Origin: JAEMQF01 sp963850525
GTDB taxonomy: Bacteria > Pseudomonadota > Gammaproteobacteria > Burkholderiales > Burkholderiaceae_C
Length of the DNA stretch: 64,000 nt
Direction: 5' to 3'
Assembly: GCA_963850525.1 (NCBI GenBank)
Contig: CAWKLQ010000005.1
Location: 13,207-77,206 of the forward strand
Below are positions 52,877 to 61,735 of this stretch, piece after piece. The position numbers and the translations under genes are program-made. Each line of letters starts with the position of its first letter. Position 1 is the stretch's first letter. The notes beneath the pieces are model-generated. The model searched no databases, was not told the DNA's origin, and was given only the letters and a program-made list of their open reading frames with translations.

Positions 52877-54304
52877 ATGGTTTCGCGACGACGTTTCATC
52901 GGCCGCGCAGGCGTTGTCACCGCAGCAGTGACTGCCGCATCGGTCAGCAAGGTCACCATGGCGGCTTTGCCCGAACCCGTGATCCAGGCCTCGCCCGACA
53001 CGATGCCCCCGCTCGTGCCCGCCACCGGCAGGCCGTACAACCCAGTGGTCACGCTCAACGGCTGGACTTGCCCCTGGCGCATGAACAAGGGCGTCAAGGA
53101 GTTCCACCTCGTCGCCGAACCCGTGGTGCGCGAAATGACGCCCGGCTTCAAGGCGCACCTGTGGGGCTACAACGGCCAAAGCCCGGGGCCGACGATCGAG
53201 GTGGTCGAAGGTGACCGGGTGCGAATTTTCGTCACTAACCGCTTGGGCGAGCTGACGAGCGTGCACTGGCATGGGCAGCGCCTGCCCAACGGCATGGACG
53301 GCGTGACGGGCCTGACCCAACCCGGCATCCCGCCGGGCAAGACCTATGTCTACGAATTCGTCGCGCGCCGCCCCGGCACCTTCATGTATCACCCGCATGC
53401 GGATGAGATGGTGCAAATGGCGATGGGGATGATGGGCTTCTGGATCACGCATCCCGCGCTTGCCAAGGGCGGGAAACACCCGCTCATCGACGACGTGGAT
53501 CGCGATTTCGTATTTCTTCTGAACGCCTACGACATCGACCCGGGAAGCGCCACGCCGAAGATCATGACGATGCTCGACTTCAACCTGTGGAGCTGGAACA
53601 GCCGCATCTTCCCCGGCATCGACTCGCTGAACGTGCGCCTGAACGACAAGGTGCGAATCCGCATCGGCAACCTGACGATGACGAACCACCCGATCCACCT
53701 GCACGGCCACGAGTTCCTGATCACCGGCACCGACGGCGGGCCCACGCCGAAGAGCACGCGCCAGTACGAGGTCACGGAAGACATCGCGGTTGGGCAGATG
53801 CGCCAGATCGAGTTTCTCGCCGACGAGCCGGGCGACTGGGCCTTCCATTGCCACAAGAGCCATCACACGATGAACGCGATGGGCCACAACGTGCCCACCC
53901 TGATCGGCGTGGACCACCGCGACGTGGTGCGCAGCATCACCAAGCTGATCCCCGACTACATGGTGATGGGCGAGCGCGGCATGAAAGACATGACGGAAAT
54001 GGAAATGCCGCTGCCCGACAACACGGCGGCGATGATGACGGGCACCGGCCCGTTCGGCGCCGTCGGAATGGGCGGCATGTTCAGCGTCGTCAAGGTGCGC
54101 AAGGAGCAGAAATCCGGCGACTACAGCGACCCGGGTTGGTACAAGCACCCGCCCGGCGAAGTGGCTTATGAATGGACCGGCGCGCTGCCCGACCCCGCGC
54201 GCTTCAATGGCGAAGGCACGGGTTCGATGCCGCCGCTGGCACGGCCGAAGCTTGACGCCGAAGTCACGGTGCGCAAACCCGGCGGCGCGCACTCCGGCCA
54301 TTGA
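52877..54304 (+). CDS. Multicopper oxidase, Tat-exported
   Basis: 475 residues with a Tat signal (SRRRFIGRAGVVTAAVTAAS). Copper ligands are all visible: HWHG (about 130), HPHAD (about 173), HPIHLHGHEF (about 273) and HCHKSHH (about 324). The last motif keeps the Cys-His of the type 1/trinuclear electron path. A Met-rich tail (MKDMTEMEMPLPDNTAAMMT, then GAVGMGGMF) is like that of copper-handling oxidases. It would oxidise Cu(I) to Cu(II) in the periplasm. The AAGGA site is 8 bases upstream. Confidence 0.93.
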   Translation: MVSRRRFIGRAGVVTAAVTAASVSKVTMAALPEPVIQASPDTMPPLVPATGRPYNPVVTLNGWTCPWRMNKGVKEFHLVAEPVVREMTPGFKAHLWGYNGQSPGPTIEVVEGDRVRIFVTNRLGELTSVHWHGQRLPNGMDGVTGLTQPGIPPGKTYVYEFVARRPGTFMYHPHADEMVQMAMGMMGFWITHPALAKGGKHPLIDDVDRDFVFLLNAYDIDPGSATPKIMTMLDFNLWSWNSRIFPGIDSLNVRLNDKVRIRIGNLTMTNHPIHLHGHEFLITGTDGGPTPKSTRQYEVTEDIAVGQMRQIEFLADEPGDWAFHCHKSHHTMNAMGHNVPTLIGVDHRDVVRSITKLIPDYMVMGERGMKDMTEMEMPLPDNTAAMMTGTGPFGAVGMGGMFSVVKVRKEQKSGDYSDPGWYKHPPGEVAYEWTGALPDPARFNGEGTGSMPPLARPKLDAEVTVRKPGGAHSGH

Positions 54305-54352
54305 ACCGACGGCGCGCACCCTCGCCCTCAACCCACCTCCGAAAGGAATTTC

Positions 54353-54865
54353 ATGCAACCCATCCAGGCATTGATGCTCACCGCGGCGCTGGCCCTGTCG
54401 GGTGCCGCATTCGCCCATGGCGACGCGCACCCGGCGAAGAAAGCCGCAGCAGTGAAAAAGGAGCAGAAGGACTGGGGCATCGCCGGCGATGCGAAGTCGG
54501 CGAAGCGGACCATCGAGGTCAAGATGCTCGACTCGATGCGCTTCTCGCCGGAAGCGATCGAGGTGAAGCAGGGCGAGACACTGCGCTTCATCGTGGGCAA
54601 CGACGGCAAGCAGATGCACGAGTTCGTGATCGGCACGAAGGCGGAGAACGACGAACACGCCGCGCTGATGCTCAAGTTCCCGAACATGGAACACGACGAA
54701 CCGTACATGGCGCATGTCGCGCCGGGCAAGACCGGCGAGATCGTCTGGACCTTCAACCGCGCCGGCGATTTCGACTTCGCCTGCCTGATCGCCGGCCACT
54801 ACCAGGCGGGCATGGTGGGCAGAATCAAGGTGCTCGCCGCAGCCCCCGCTGGCCCCAAGCGCTGA
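54353..54865 (+). CDS. copI: Cupredoxin, CopI-like
   Basis: 170 residues with a signal peptide ending in AFAHG. The cupredoxin fold carries the type 1 copper ligands: His in KQMHEFVIG, then Cys, His and Met in FACLIAGHYQAGMVG (C-x4-H-x4-M). The WGIAGDAK segment and EHAALMLKFPNMEHDEPYMA stretch agree with CopI of Rubrivivax gelatinosus, a periplasmic cupredoxin needed for copper tolerance. Its place upstream of a copper ATPase fits that role. Confidence 0.88.
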   Translation: MQPIQALMLTAALALSGAAFAHGDAHPAKKAAAVKKEQKDWGIAGDAKSAKRTIEVKMLDSMRFSPEAIEVKQGETLRFIVGNDGKQMHEFVIGTKAENDEHAALMLKFPNMEHDEPYMAHVAPGKTGEIVWTFNRAGDFDFACLIAGHYQAGMVGRIKVLAAAPAGPKR

Positions 54866-54912
54866 GCCACAGCATCGCCTCGCTCGCACGCACACTCACC
54901 GACGAAAGAGAG

Positions 54913-55218
54913 ATGAACATGAAGACTCGCATCCACATCGTGATCGCCGCGATCGCCATGCTTCTGGCCATGCCACTGCAAGCCGGCGCCAGTGCCGACA
55001 TGACCGACGCCGAAGTGCGCAAGGTCGACAAGGAGGCCGGCAAGCTCACACTCAAACACGCCGAGATCAAAAGCCTGGACATGCCCGCGATGACCATGGT
55101 CTTCGTCGTCAAGGACAAGGCCGTGCTCAACAAACTCCAGCCCGGCGACAAGGTCAGGTTCAAGGCGATCAACGAGGGCGGCAAGTACACCGTCACCGAG
55201 ATCGAAGCGTCGAAATAG
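54913..55218 (+). CDS. CusF-like periplasmic copper-binding protein
   Basis: 101 residues from ATG 54913 (an ATG two codons later is also possible). A signal peptide precedes a CusF-type beta barrel: VDKEAGKLTLKHAEIKSLDM then PAMTMVF. His in LKH and the Met pair of AMTM match the copper ligands of CusF, but the Trp that covers the copper in E. coli CusF is replaced by Met here. It probably hands Cu(I) to the efflux pump. Confidence 0.87.
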   Translation: MNMKTRIHIVIAAIAMLLAMPLQAGASADMTDAEVRKVDKEAGKLTLKHAEIKSLDMPAMTMVFVVKDKAVLNKLQPGDKVRFKAINEGGKYTVTEIEASK

Positions 55219-55229
55219 AAGCCGCGGTC

Positions 55230-57590
55230 ATGCACCCTCACGCCGAGCACGCCCGGCACCAGGCATCGGGCGCGCCGCCCGCGGATGCGCTGAAGGATCC
55301 GGTGTGCGGCATGACGGTCACCGAAAAGTCGCCGCACCGCTTCGAACACGCCGGGCGCGCGCACCTCTTCTGCTGCGCGAAGTGCAGGGAGAAGTTCGCC
55401 GCCGATCCGCAGAAGTTCCTGCGGCCGCGTGCTGCGGCGCCAGCCGACCCCGCACCCGAAGCGAGCGCCGGCACGGTCTACACCTGTCCAATGCACCCGG
55501 AGGTCATGCAAGACCGCCCGGGCGACTGCCCGAAGTGCGGGATGTCGCTGGAGCCGCTTCTGCCCGAACTCGGTGACGCACAAAACCCCGAACTCGTGAA
55601 CTTCCAGCGGCGCTTCTGGTGGACGCTGCCGCTCACGCTGAGTGTGGCCGTGCTGGCGATGTTCGGGCATCGCCTGGGCGGGTTCGAGATGGCGGCACAA
55701 AGCTGGATCGAGCTGCTGCTCACGCTGCCCGTTGTCCTGTGGGCCGGCGCGCCGTTCTTCGTGCGCGGCGCACAGTCGCTGGCGAACCGCAGCCCGAACA
55801 TGTGGACGCTGATCGGGTTGGGCACCGGCGCGGCATTCCTCTACAGCGTCGTCGCGACGGTCGCGCCGCAGTGGTTTCCCGCGTCCTTCATGTCAATGGG
55901 GCGGGTCGCGGTGTACTTCGAGGCTGCGGCGGTGATTGTTTCACTGACCCTGTTCGGGCAGATCTTGGAGTTGAAGGCGCGCGCGCAGACCTCGGCGGCG
56001 ATCAAATCGCTGCTCGGCCTGGCGCCCAAGACGGCGCGCCGCATCGGCGCCGACGGCCATGAGGCCGACGTGCCGCTCACGCACGTGCACGTCGGCGACC
56101 TGCTGCGCGTTCGCCCGGGCGAAAAAGTGCCGGTCGACGGCGTCGTGATCGAGGGCAGCAGCGCGCTGGATGAATCGATGCTCACAGGCGAGCCGCTGCC
56201 CGTGACCAAGCGCGCCGGAGACAAGCTGATTGGCGCCACGCTCAATACGCGCGGCGCGCTTGTGATGCGTGCCCAGAGTGTCGGCTCGAGCACGGTGCTT
56301 GCGCAAATCGTGCAGCTGGTCGCGCTGGCGCAGCGTTCGCGCGCGCCGATGCAGAGCCTGGCCGACACGGTGGCCGGCTACTTCGTCGTCGGTGTCGTCT
56401 GCGTTGCTCTGCTCACCTTCTTCGGCTGGGGTCTGTTCGGGCCTGCATCGGCCAACGCGTCGGGCTGGGTCTACGGCCTGATCAACGCCGTGGCGGTATT
56501 GATCATCGCCTGCCCCTGCGCACTGGGCTTGGCCACTCCCATGTCCATCATGGTCGCCACCGGCCGCGGTGCGACGCATGGCGTGTTGTTCCGCGACGCC
56601 GCGGCGATCGAGAAGCTGTGCCAGGTCGATACGCTGATCGTCGACAAGACCGGCACACTGACCGTCGGTCGCCCGGCGTTCGAGCGCGCGGTTGCTGCCG
56701 AGGGCTTCAGCGAAGACGACGTGCTGCGCCTCGCGGCGAGCCTGGACCAGGGCAGCGAGCACCCGCTCGCGGCGGCCATCGTCGCCGCAGCGCGCGAGCG
56801 CGGTCTGCTGCTCGCCAAAGCCGAACAGTTCGACTCCGAGTCGGGTATCGGCGTGCGCGGCAGCGTCGCGGGCCAGTCGCTGGCGCTTGGCAATGCGGCG
56901 CTGATGCAGCAGCTCGGCGTCGACGTCGCGGCGCTCGCCGCGCAAGCCGAAGCGCTGCGCGGCCAGGGCGCAAGCGTCATGCACCTGGCGGTGAACGCGC
57001 GGCTTGCGGGCCTGCTCGCCGTCTCCGACCCCATCAAGCCGACGACGCTCGACGCGCTGGCCGCCCTGCGCAAGGCGGGCGTTCGCGTCGTCATGGCCAG
57101 CGGTGACGGGCTCACCACGGCGCGTGCCGTGGGCCAGCAGCTGGGAATTGATGAAGTGCACGGTGAAGTGAAGCCGGCCGACAAGCTGAAACTCGTCGAG
57201 CAGTTGCAAGCACAGGGCCGTGTCGTCGCGATGGCCGGCGACGGCATCAACGATGCGCCGGCGCTGGCGCGCGCGGATGTGGGCGTCGCCATGGGCACCG
57301 GCACCGACGTCGCGATGCACAGCGCTCAGCTCACGTTGATCCAGGGCGACTTGCGCGGCATCGCGACGGCGCGTGCCCTCTCTGTCGCGACAGTCGCGAA
57401 CATGAAACAGAACCTGGCCTTCGCCTTCGTCTACAACGCGCTGGGCGTGCCGCTCGCGGCGGGGGTGCTGTATCCGTTCACCGGCTGGTTGCTCTCGCCG
57501 ATGATCGCCGCGCTGGCGATGAGCCTGAGTTCGGCGTCGGTGATCGCCAATGCACTGCGCCTTCGCGCCGCGGCGATTCGGCCTGAATGA
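55230..57590 (+). CDS. copA: Copper-translocating P-type ATPase with YHS and HMBD modules
   Basis: 786 residues. Instead of an N-terminal HMA domain, it has a YHS domain (DPVCGMTV at about 22-30, FCCAKCREKF) and then an HMBD motif (YTCPMHPEV, CPKCGMSLEP, about 85-113). The transport core shows CPC in IIACPCALGLATP (about 428), DKTGTLT (about 471), SEHPLAAAI and GDGINDAPAL (about 670). The CPC motif fits P1B-1, Cu(I) export across the inner membrane. Gene starts 12 bases after the CusF-like gene. Confidence 0.93.
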   Translation: MHPHAEHARHQASGAPPADALKDPVCGMTVTEKSPHRFEHAGRAHLFCCAKCREKFAADPQKFLRPRAAAPADPAPEASAGTVYTCPMHPEVMQDRPGDCPKCGMSLEPLLPELGDAQNPELVNFQRRFWWTLPLTLSVAVLAMFGHRLGGFEMAAQSWIELLLTLPVVLWAGAPFFVRGAQSLANRSPNMWTLIGLGTGAAFLYSVVATVAPQWFPASFMSMGRVAVYFEAAAVIVSLTLFGQILELKARAQTSAAIKSLLGLAPKTARRIGADGHEADVPLTHVHVGDLLRVRPGEKVPVDGVVIEGSSALDESMLTGEPLPVTKRAGDKLIGATLNTRGALVMRAQSVGSSTVLAQIVQLVALAQRSRAPMQSLADTVAGYFVVGVVCVALLTFFGWGLFGPASANASGWVYGLINAVAVLIIACPCALGLATPMSIMVATGRGATHGVLFRDAAAIEKLCQVDTLIVDKTGTLTVGRPAFERAVAAEGFSEDDVLRLAASLDQGSEHPLAAAIVAAARERGLLLAKAEQFDSESGIGVRGSVAGQSLALGNAALMQQLGVDVAALAAQAEALRGQGASVMHLAVNARLAGLLAVSDPIKPTTLDALAALRKAGVRVVMASGDGLTTARAVGQQLGIDEVHGEVKPADKLKLVEQLQAQGRVVAMAGDGINDAPALARADVGVAMGTGTDVAMHSAQLTLIQGDLRGIATARALSVATVANMKQNLAFAFVYNALGVPLAAGVLYPFTGWLLSPMIAALAMSLSSASVIANALRLRAAAIRPE

Positions 57591-57593
57591 CGC

Positions 57594-58556
57594 CTACGCG
57601 GACGCGGGGACCAGAAATTCGGATTGGCCTTCGATGCCGCAGCCCATGCATCCGGGCGCGGACTTGACGAAGATCGTGGAGTACCTGAAAGCCCAATCGG
57701 GCCGGCGTCTGTCGAAAGGCTCGCGACTCCACCGCTTCCACGGCCAGTCGCTCTTGGTCGGGTCGGCGAGGTACGCTTCCTCGATCCGGTCGGTGATCGG
57801 CGTGAGCCCCAGCGAAGGCACGACCCGGGCCTTCAGGTCAAGGTCGACTCCATCAAGCACCAGAATCCCGCTCGGCGCGACCAGGTTAACGATGCCGCGC
57901 AGGCACATCTCGGCCAGGGGATCCTCCATTGGGCCGAGAAAGTTGCAGGCAAGAACCAGATCGTGGGGTCCCAGCTGAGCCGTGAGCTGGGGATCGGTGG
58001 CATCGCCGACGAGCCAGTCGACGCCTTCACGAAGCCAATCCCTGATCCGAAGGTTGCCACCCGGTGCGGGCTCCAGCATCGCGTGCAACGCTTCGGTGGC
58101 TGCGCCCGTCACCTCACGTTGGCCCATTTCCTGGAGCGCCTCTTCGCCCGTTGCAGGCTGCGCGCGGAACACGCCACGCCGGGCGAATTCGATGACCGCG
58201 GGCGAGATGTCGACGCCCTTCGCGACCATCCGCAGATCGGGCCGCGCGCTGCGGATCATCCACAGCGTGGAGTGCAACTCGACCCCGGTGCTGCAGCCGA
58301 TCGACGCGATCCGAAGCGTTGCGCCCGGGGGGCTTCGCGAAATCAGATCCCGCAGAGCTTCAAGCTGCGGAACGTTGCGCATGAAGCGCGTCATGTGAGA
58401 CTGATTGCGGTTCGTGTCGCGCACGAAGTTGTCGTAGATGAAGCTGCCCACGCTGCGCATGGCTCGCGTGGCGAGGACACTGTCAGGCAGGCGACGCCAA
58501 ACGCGGCGCACAGGGCCGAGGAACGGCCTTAAGATTGACTTTAGGATGACGTTCAT
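57594..58556 (-). CDS. CheR-like SAM-dependent methyltransferase coupled to cusA
   Basis: 320 residues. It has a SAM-binding motif like that of CheR (RIASIGCSTGVELHSTLWMI; then VDISPAVIEFARRGVF), followed by DWLVGDATDP and DLVLACNFLGPM, and ends with a Cys-rich motif (APGCMGCGIEGQSEF). The usual CheR N-terminal helical domain is shortened. The start ATG overlaps the cusA stop (ATGA), so it is translated with the copper efflux operon. No chemotaxis gene is nearby. It could methylate a small molecule or a protein; the target is unknown. Its GC content looks slightly lower than its neighbours. Confidence 0.75.
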   Translation of the reverse strand: MNVILKSILRPFLGPVRRVWRRLPDSVLATRAMRSVGSFIYDNFVRDTNRNQSHMTRFMRNVPQLEALRDLISRSPPGATLRIASIGCSTGVELHSTLWMIRSARPDLRMVAKGVDISPAVIEFARRGVFRAQPATGEEALQEMGQREVTGAATEALHAMLEPAPGGNLRIRDWLREGVDWLVGDATDPQLTAQLGPHDLVLACNFLGPMEDPLAEMCLRGIVNLVAPSGILVLDGVDLDLKARVVPSLGLTPITDRIEEAYLADPTKSDWPWKRWSREPFDRRRPDWAFRYSTIFVKSAPGCMGCGIEGQSEFLVPASA

Positions 58557-61500
58557 TTGACTTCAATCGGACAAGGAGGAGGAGGAAGGAGAGAGTCACC
58601 GATGGTCACACAGAAGCGGCCCCGCCGCAGCAGCAAATACACCGCCGGAACGACAAACATCGAAAGCAGCGGTGCACTGATCATTCCGCCGACCATCGGC
58701 GCGGCGATGCGCTGCATCACTTCCGAGCCCGTGCCTTCGCCCCACATGATGGGGAAGAGGCCGGCGAGGATCACCGCCACCGTCATCGCCTTCGGGCGCA
58801 CGCGCTGCACCGCGCCTTCGCGGATCGCGGCGAGCAGATCGTCGTGGCTGGTGCGGCCGGTGGCGATGCGCTCGTCCCAAGCATGCTTGAGGTACAGCAG
58901 CATGATCACGCCGAACTCGGCGGCCACGCCCGCCAGCGCAATGAAGCCGACCGCGCCCGCCACCGACATGTTGTAGCTCAAGCCCCACAGCAACCACACA
59001 CCACCGACCAGCGCGAAAGGCAGCGTGCCCATGATGAGCAGCGCTTCGTCGAAGCGTTTGAAGGTGAGGTAGAGCAGGACGAAGATGATGAGCAGCGTGA
59101 AAGGCACGACGAGTTTCAGCTTGGCGGTGGCGCGTTCGAGAAATTCGAACTGGCCCGACCAGGACACCGAGTAACCCGCAGGCAACTCGACGCCCTGCGC
59201 AACGACGCGCTGCATCTCCTGCACGGCGCTCTTCAAGTCGCGCCCGCGCACGTCCACATACACCCAACCCGAGAGGCGCGCGTTTTCGCTGCGCAGCATC
59301 GGCGGGCCGTCGCTGATGCGGATGTCGGCGACGTCCGACAGCACCAGGCGCGCGCCGCGCTCGGTGACGAAGGGCAGGCGTTTCAGCTTGGCCAGCGTAT
59401 CGCGCAGTTCGCGCGGGTAGCGCACGTTGATCGGGAAGCGTTGCGCGCCCTCGATGGTCTCGCCGATGTTCTCGCCGCCGATCGCCGACGTGATGACAGA
59501 GTGCACGTCGGCGATGTTCAGGCCGAAGCGCGCGGCGGCGTCGCGGTTCACGTCGATGTCGACGTAGCGCCCGCCGGTCAAGCGTTCGGCCAGGGCACTG
59601 CTCACGCCGGGAACGCCTTTCAGGACGCGTTCGATGTCGACTGCGACGCGGTCGATGACCGCCAGGTCCGCGCCGGCGACTTTCACGCCCACCGCGCTCT
59701 TGATGCCGGTGGCGAGCATGTCGATGCGATTGCGGATCGGCGGCACCCAGATGTTTGTCAGTCCGGGCACGCGCACCGCAGCGTCGAGTTCCTCGACGAG
59801 TTTGTCCTGCGTCATTCCGGCGCGCCACTGTTCGCGCGGCTTGAACTGGATCGTCGTCTCGAACATTTCCAGCGGCGCCGGATCCGTCGCGGTTTCGGCG
59901 CGTCCGGCCTTGCCGTAAACGCTCGCGACTTCGGGAATCGTCTTGATGAGGCGGTCCGTCTGCTGCAGCAACTCCGCCGCCTTGCCGGCGCTCAGACCCG
60001 GCAGCGCCGAGGGCATATAGAGCAAGTCGCCTTCGTCAAGACGCGGCATGAACTCGCCGCCGATGTGTTGCAGCGGCCACAGGCTCGCGATCAGCGCGAT
60101 GGCGGCAATCACGAGCGTCGACTTCGGCCAGCGCAAGACGGCGTCGAGCGCCGGCCGGTACAGCGCGATCAGGAATCGGTTCAGCGGGTTCGCGCGCTCG
60201 GCGGGAATGCGTCCGCGGATCAGATAGCCCATCAGCACCGGAATCAAGGTCACCGCCAGGCCCGCCGCGGCGGCCATCGCGTAGGTCTTGGTGAACGCGA
60301 GGGGAGAGAAGAGTCGGCCTTCCTGCGCTTGCAGCGTGAACACGGGAATGAACGACAGCGTGATGATCAGCAGCGAGAAGAACAGGGCGGGGCCGACTTC
60401 CGACGCGGCGTTCCCAATCACTTGCCAGCGCGCTTCGCCTTCGAGTTTTTCATCGCCCGGGTGCTGCTGCGCCCAGCGCTCCAGGTGCTTGTGCGCGTTT
60501 TCTATCATCACGACGGCGGCGTCGACCATCGCGCCGATCGCGATGGCGATGCCGCCGAGCGACATGATGTTCGCGTTCACGCCCTGATAGCGCATCACGA
60601 TGAAAGCGGCGACGATGCCCAGCGGCAGCGAGACGATCGCGACAAACGCCGAGCGCAGGTGGAACAGGAAGATAAAACACACGACGGCGACGACGGCAAA
60701 CTCTTCGAGCAGCTTGGTGCGCAGGTTCGCCACGGCGCGTTCGATGAGGCCGGAGCGGTCGTACACGGGCACGATCTCCACGCCCTGCGGCAGGCTCGCG
60801 CGCAGCTCGAGCAGCTTGGCTTTCACCTGGGCAATCGTCTCCAGCGCGTTCTTGCCCGAGCGCATGACGATGATGCCGCCGGTCGCTTCGCCTTCGCCGT
60901 CGAGCTCACCGATGCCGCGCCGCATTTCGGGCCCGACCTGGATGCGAGCCACATCGCCCAGCCGCACCGACACACCCGCGGCCGACGTCGTGAGCGGGAT
61001 CTTGCGAAAGTCGTCGAGTGACTGCAGATAGCCCGACGCGCGCACCATCACTTCGGCTTCGCCGAGTTCCAGCACCGACCCTCCGGCTTCCTGGTTCGCG
61101 CGCTGCACGGCTTCGATGACTTTGGTGTGCGCGATGCCGAAAGCGGCGAGTTGGTTCGGGTCCAGCACGATCTGGTACTGGCGCACCATGCCGCCCACCG
61201 ACGCGACTTCGGCGACGCCCGCAACCGCTTTCAGCTCGAACTTGAGGAACCAGTCTTGCAAGGCGCGCAACTGGCCTGCGTCCATCTTGCCGCTGCGGTC
61301 GATCAACGCGTATTGGTAGATCCAGCCGACGCCGGTCGCGTCCGGGCCGAGGGAGGTCTTGGCGTTCGCCGGCAAACGCGATTGCACTTGGTTCAGCACT
61401 TCGAGCACACGCGAGCGCGCCCAATAGAGGTCAGTGCCGTCTTCGAACAGCACGTAGACAAACGAGTCGCCGAAGAAAGAATAACCACGCACGGTTTTTG

Positions 61501-61735
61501 CGCCGGGCACCGAGAGCAGCGTCGTTGTCAGCGGGTAGGTGACCTGGTTCTCGACGATGCGCGGCGCCTGCCCGGGGTAACTCGTGCGAACGATGACTTG
61601 CACGTCGGACAGGTCCGGCAGCGCGTCGAGCGGCGTCGCGAGCAGCGAGACGACGCCCCAGCCGCTCACCATGAGGCTCGCGAGCAGCACCAGAAAGCGG
61701 TTCGCGATCGACCAGCGGATGAGGCGGGCGATCAT
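58553..61735 (-). CDS. cusA: CusA/CzcA-family copper/silver efflux RND transporter
   Basis: 1060 residues, with 12 predicted membrane segments in two sets. RND landmarks are TPLDALPDLSDVQVIVRTSY at the N-terminus and GVNANIMSLGGIAIAIGAMV then DAAVVMIENAHKHLERW in helix 4 (acidic proton-relay residues), and MSVAGAVGFIALAGVAAEFG in helix 10. The heavy-metal RND (HAE-1-unlike, HME) signature and Met residues in the periplasmic part fit Cu(I)/Ag(I) export. The start overlaps the cusB stop by 4 bases. The C-terminal tail SLLPPPPCPIEVK is Pro-rich. Confidence 0.95.
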   Translation of the reverse strand: MIARLIRWSIANRFLVLLASLMVSGWGVVSLLATPLDALPDLSDVQVIVRTSYPGQAPRIVENQVTYPLTTTLLSVPGAKTVRGYSFFGDSFVYVLFEDGTDLYWARSRVLEVLNQVQSRLPANAKTSLGPDATGVGWIYQYALIDRSGKMDAGQLRALQDWFLKFELKAVAGVAEVASVGGMVRQYQIVLDPNQLAAFGIAHTKVIEAVQRANQEAGGSVLELGEAEVMVRASGYLQSLDDFRKIPLTTSAAGVSVRLGDVARIQVGPEMRRGIGELDGEGEATGGIIVMRSGKNALETIAQVKAKLLELRASLPQGVEIVPVYDRSGLIERAVANLRTKLLEEFAVVAVVCFIFLFHLRSAFVAIVSLPLGIVAAFIVMRYQGVNANIMSLGGIAIAIGAMVDAAVVMIENAHKHLERWAQQHPGDEKLEGEARWQVIGNAASEVGPALFFSLLIITLSFIPVFTLQAQEGRLFSPLAFTKTYAMAAAAGLAVTLIPVLMGYLIRGRIPAERANPLNRFLIALYRPALDAVLRWPKSTLVIAAIALIASLWPLQHIGGEFMPRLDEGDLLYMPSALPGLSAGKAAELLQQTDRLIKTIPEVASVYGKAGRAETATDPAPLEMFETTIQFKPREQWRAGMTQDKLVEELDAAVRVPGLTNIWVPPIRNRIDMLATGIKSAVGVKVAGADLAVIDRVAVDIERVLKGVPGVSSALAERLTGGRYVDIDVNRDAAARFGLNIADVHSVITSAIGGENIGETIEGAQRFPINVRYPRELRDTLAKLKRLPFVTERGARLVLSDVADIRISDGPPMLRSENARLSGWVYVDVRGRDLKSAVQEMQRVVAQGVELPAGYSVSWSGQFEFLERATAKLKLVVPFTLLIIFVLLYLTFKRFDEALLIMGTLPFALVGGVWLLWGLSYNMSVAGAVGFIALAGVAAEFGVIMLLYLKHAWDERIATGRTSHDDLLAAIREGAVQRVRPKAMTVAVILAGLFPIMWGEGTGSEVMQRIAAPMVGGMISAPLLSMFVVPAVYLLLRRGRFCVTIGDSLLPPPPCPIEVK

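Noticed and set aside
58844..61021. A 725-codon rightward open frame across cusA
   Set aside because: Shadow frame of a confidently identified RND transporter.
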